From: an uncultured Methanobrevibacter sp.
GTDB lineage: Archaea; Methanobacteriota; Methanobacteria; Methanobacteriales; Methanobacteriaceae
Reading direction: 5' to 3'
NCBI GenBank assembly: GCA_900320515.1
Contig: ONSJ01000037.1
Coordinates: 1-33,007 of the forward strand
DNA: 33,007 bases
The translations under genes were made by a program, and so were the position numbers. The notes beneath the pieces were generated by a model. It had not been told where the DNA came from, ran no database searches, and saw only the letters and a list, made by a program, of their open reading frames with translations. Of the stretch, positions 32,563 to 33,007 are shown piece by piece; positions within the stretch are counted from its first letter, which is position 1, and every line of letters starts with the position of its first letter.

Positions 32563-33007
32563 TTATTTGGCGTTTTCTAGGCTATTCCCGTAGTCCCACC
32601 GGTTCAAAATATTAATGGCGGCGTTAATGTCACGGTCTAGTGTAAATACTACGCCTTCTGCTTGAGGTTTGTGCCTAGCAAATTTGTTTTGTAGTTTAGT
32701 TATGAATTTTGTGAGTGGAAACACCATGTTTTGCTCGCCACCAATCAAATATTTTAATTTTTGAGTAATTTTTCTCAAATACTATGGTATCATATTTTTT
32801 GACCATTTCTGTTGAAAGTTTCTCTATGTAGTCGTCAAGTTTATTGGATCGTTGATGATACCATTTTAATAGTCTGATTTTTCTGTTTTTTTCCATTTTT
32901 TGCTTCCTTTTGTGCATTTGGCCATTATCCGGTTGATTAATTTGACCATTTGGTTTTCATGGTCAATGTCAAAGTATTCCTTTTCCTCATCGCTTGTGAC
33001 CAGCCAG
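32563..33007 (-). pseudogene. Decayed TnpB (IS605 OrfB) RNA-guided nuclease gene, continues outside window
   Basis: Three reading frames carry pieces of one TnpB in order. Piece one (from the window edge) reads DHENQMVKLINRIMAKCTKG and SKKWKK, then ends at a stop. Piece two (32696-32917 frame) reads RLLKWYHQRSNKLDDYIEKL, STEMVKKYDTIVFEK with the RuvC glutamate. Piece three (32563-32778 frame) reads AEGVVFTLDRDINAAINILN with the last RuvC aspartate and ends at TAA. Two frameshifts separate them, and the four zinc-ribbon cysteines normally found before DRDINAA are missing. The nuclease is therefore dead here. The N-terminal part lies beyond base 33007. Function of the linked RNA without its own protein would need a TnpB elsewhere. 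Confidence 0.8.

Noticed and set aside
1..33007. tRNA or rRNA genes
   Set aside because: No cloverleaf with a GTTCRA-type T-loop in the right context and no rRNA-like GC-rich block was seen by eye; a covariance search was not possible.

Overview
The window reads as chromosomal DNA of a methanogenic archaeon of the order Methanobacteriales, most likely Methanobrevibacter or a close relative. The reasons are HdrA (methanogenesis heterodisulfide reductase), methanogenesis marker protein 11, archaeal RadA and a multi-OB-fold RPA, a UbiD of the archaeal mevalonate type, a low-GC genome, TATA boxes of the TTTATATA type, and Shine-Dalgarno sequences matching the archaeal 16S tail (GGAGGTGAT). Order and genus are inference; no rRNA is present.

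Layout. (1) 1-6.1 kb, minus strand: hdrA (cut by the window edge), an AEC-family permease, radA and a six-OB-fold RPA. (2) 6.3-12.2 kb, minus strand: a surface-glycan operon, read from 12.2 kb down. It encodes two small paralogous 3-TM proteins, a TagB/TagF-like polymer transferase, three family-2 glycosyltransferases and a WcaJ/WbaP-type sugar-phosphate transferase. (3) 12.4-14.8 kb, minus: rfbA-rfbC-rfbB (dTDP-rhamnose). (4) 15.0-18.3 kb, minus: a secreted C69 peptidase, then rfbD followed by a broken secreted barnase-like RNase and an intact barstar-like inhibitor. (5) 18.3-20.8 kb: wecC-like dehydrogenase (plus) converging on a DUF2264 gene (minus). (6) 20.9-25.1 kb, plus: leuC (broken by a frameshifting internal deletion), leuD, leuB, a 37-residue membrane peptide, ribH and marker protein 11. 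(7) 25.1-26.8 kb, minus: a GT2 fused to membrane helices and a large presumably extracytoplasmic tail. (8) 26.9-32.3 kb: tex, a wHTH/TumE-like toxin-antitoxin candidate (minus), two-domain purE and ubiD. (9) 32.5 kb to the end, minus: a decayed TnpB gene whose right-end/omega-RNA hairpin is still recognisable.

How the genes work together: WcaJ would charge a polyprenyl phosphate with a first sugar. The rhamnosyltransferase-like and other GT2 enzymes would extend it using dTDP-rhamnose (rfbABCD all present) and possibly UDP-ManNAcA (wecC). The TagB-like enzyme would add polyol-phosphate or similar units. No flippase, polymerase or ligase is visible. From memory, hdrA, radA, RPA, leuCDB and ribH lie close together in Methanothermobacter, so the 6.2-20.8 kb block looks like an accessory glycan/defence island inside a core neighbourhood.

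The least ordinary content is the barnase pseudogene with retained barstar, the toxin-antitoxin candidate with a perfect 8+8 palindrome abutting its TATA box, the tandem half-size membrane proteins, the two-domain PurE with a catalytically dead second half, and the small palindromic structures near ubiD/TnpB.
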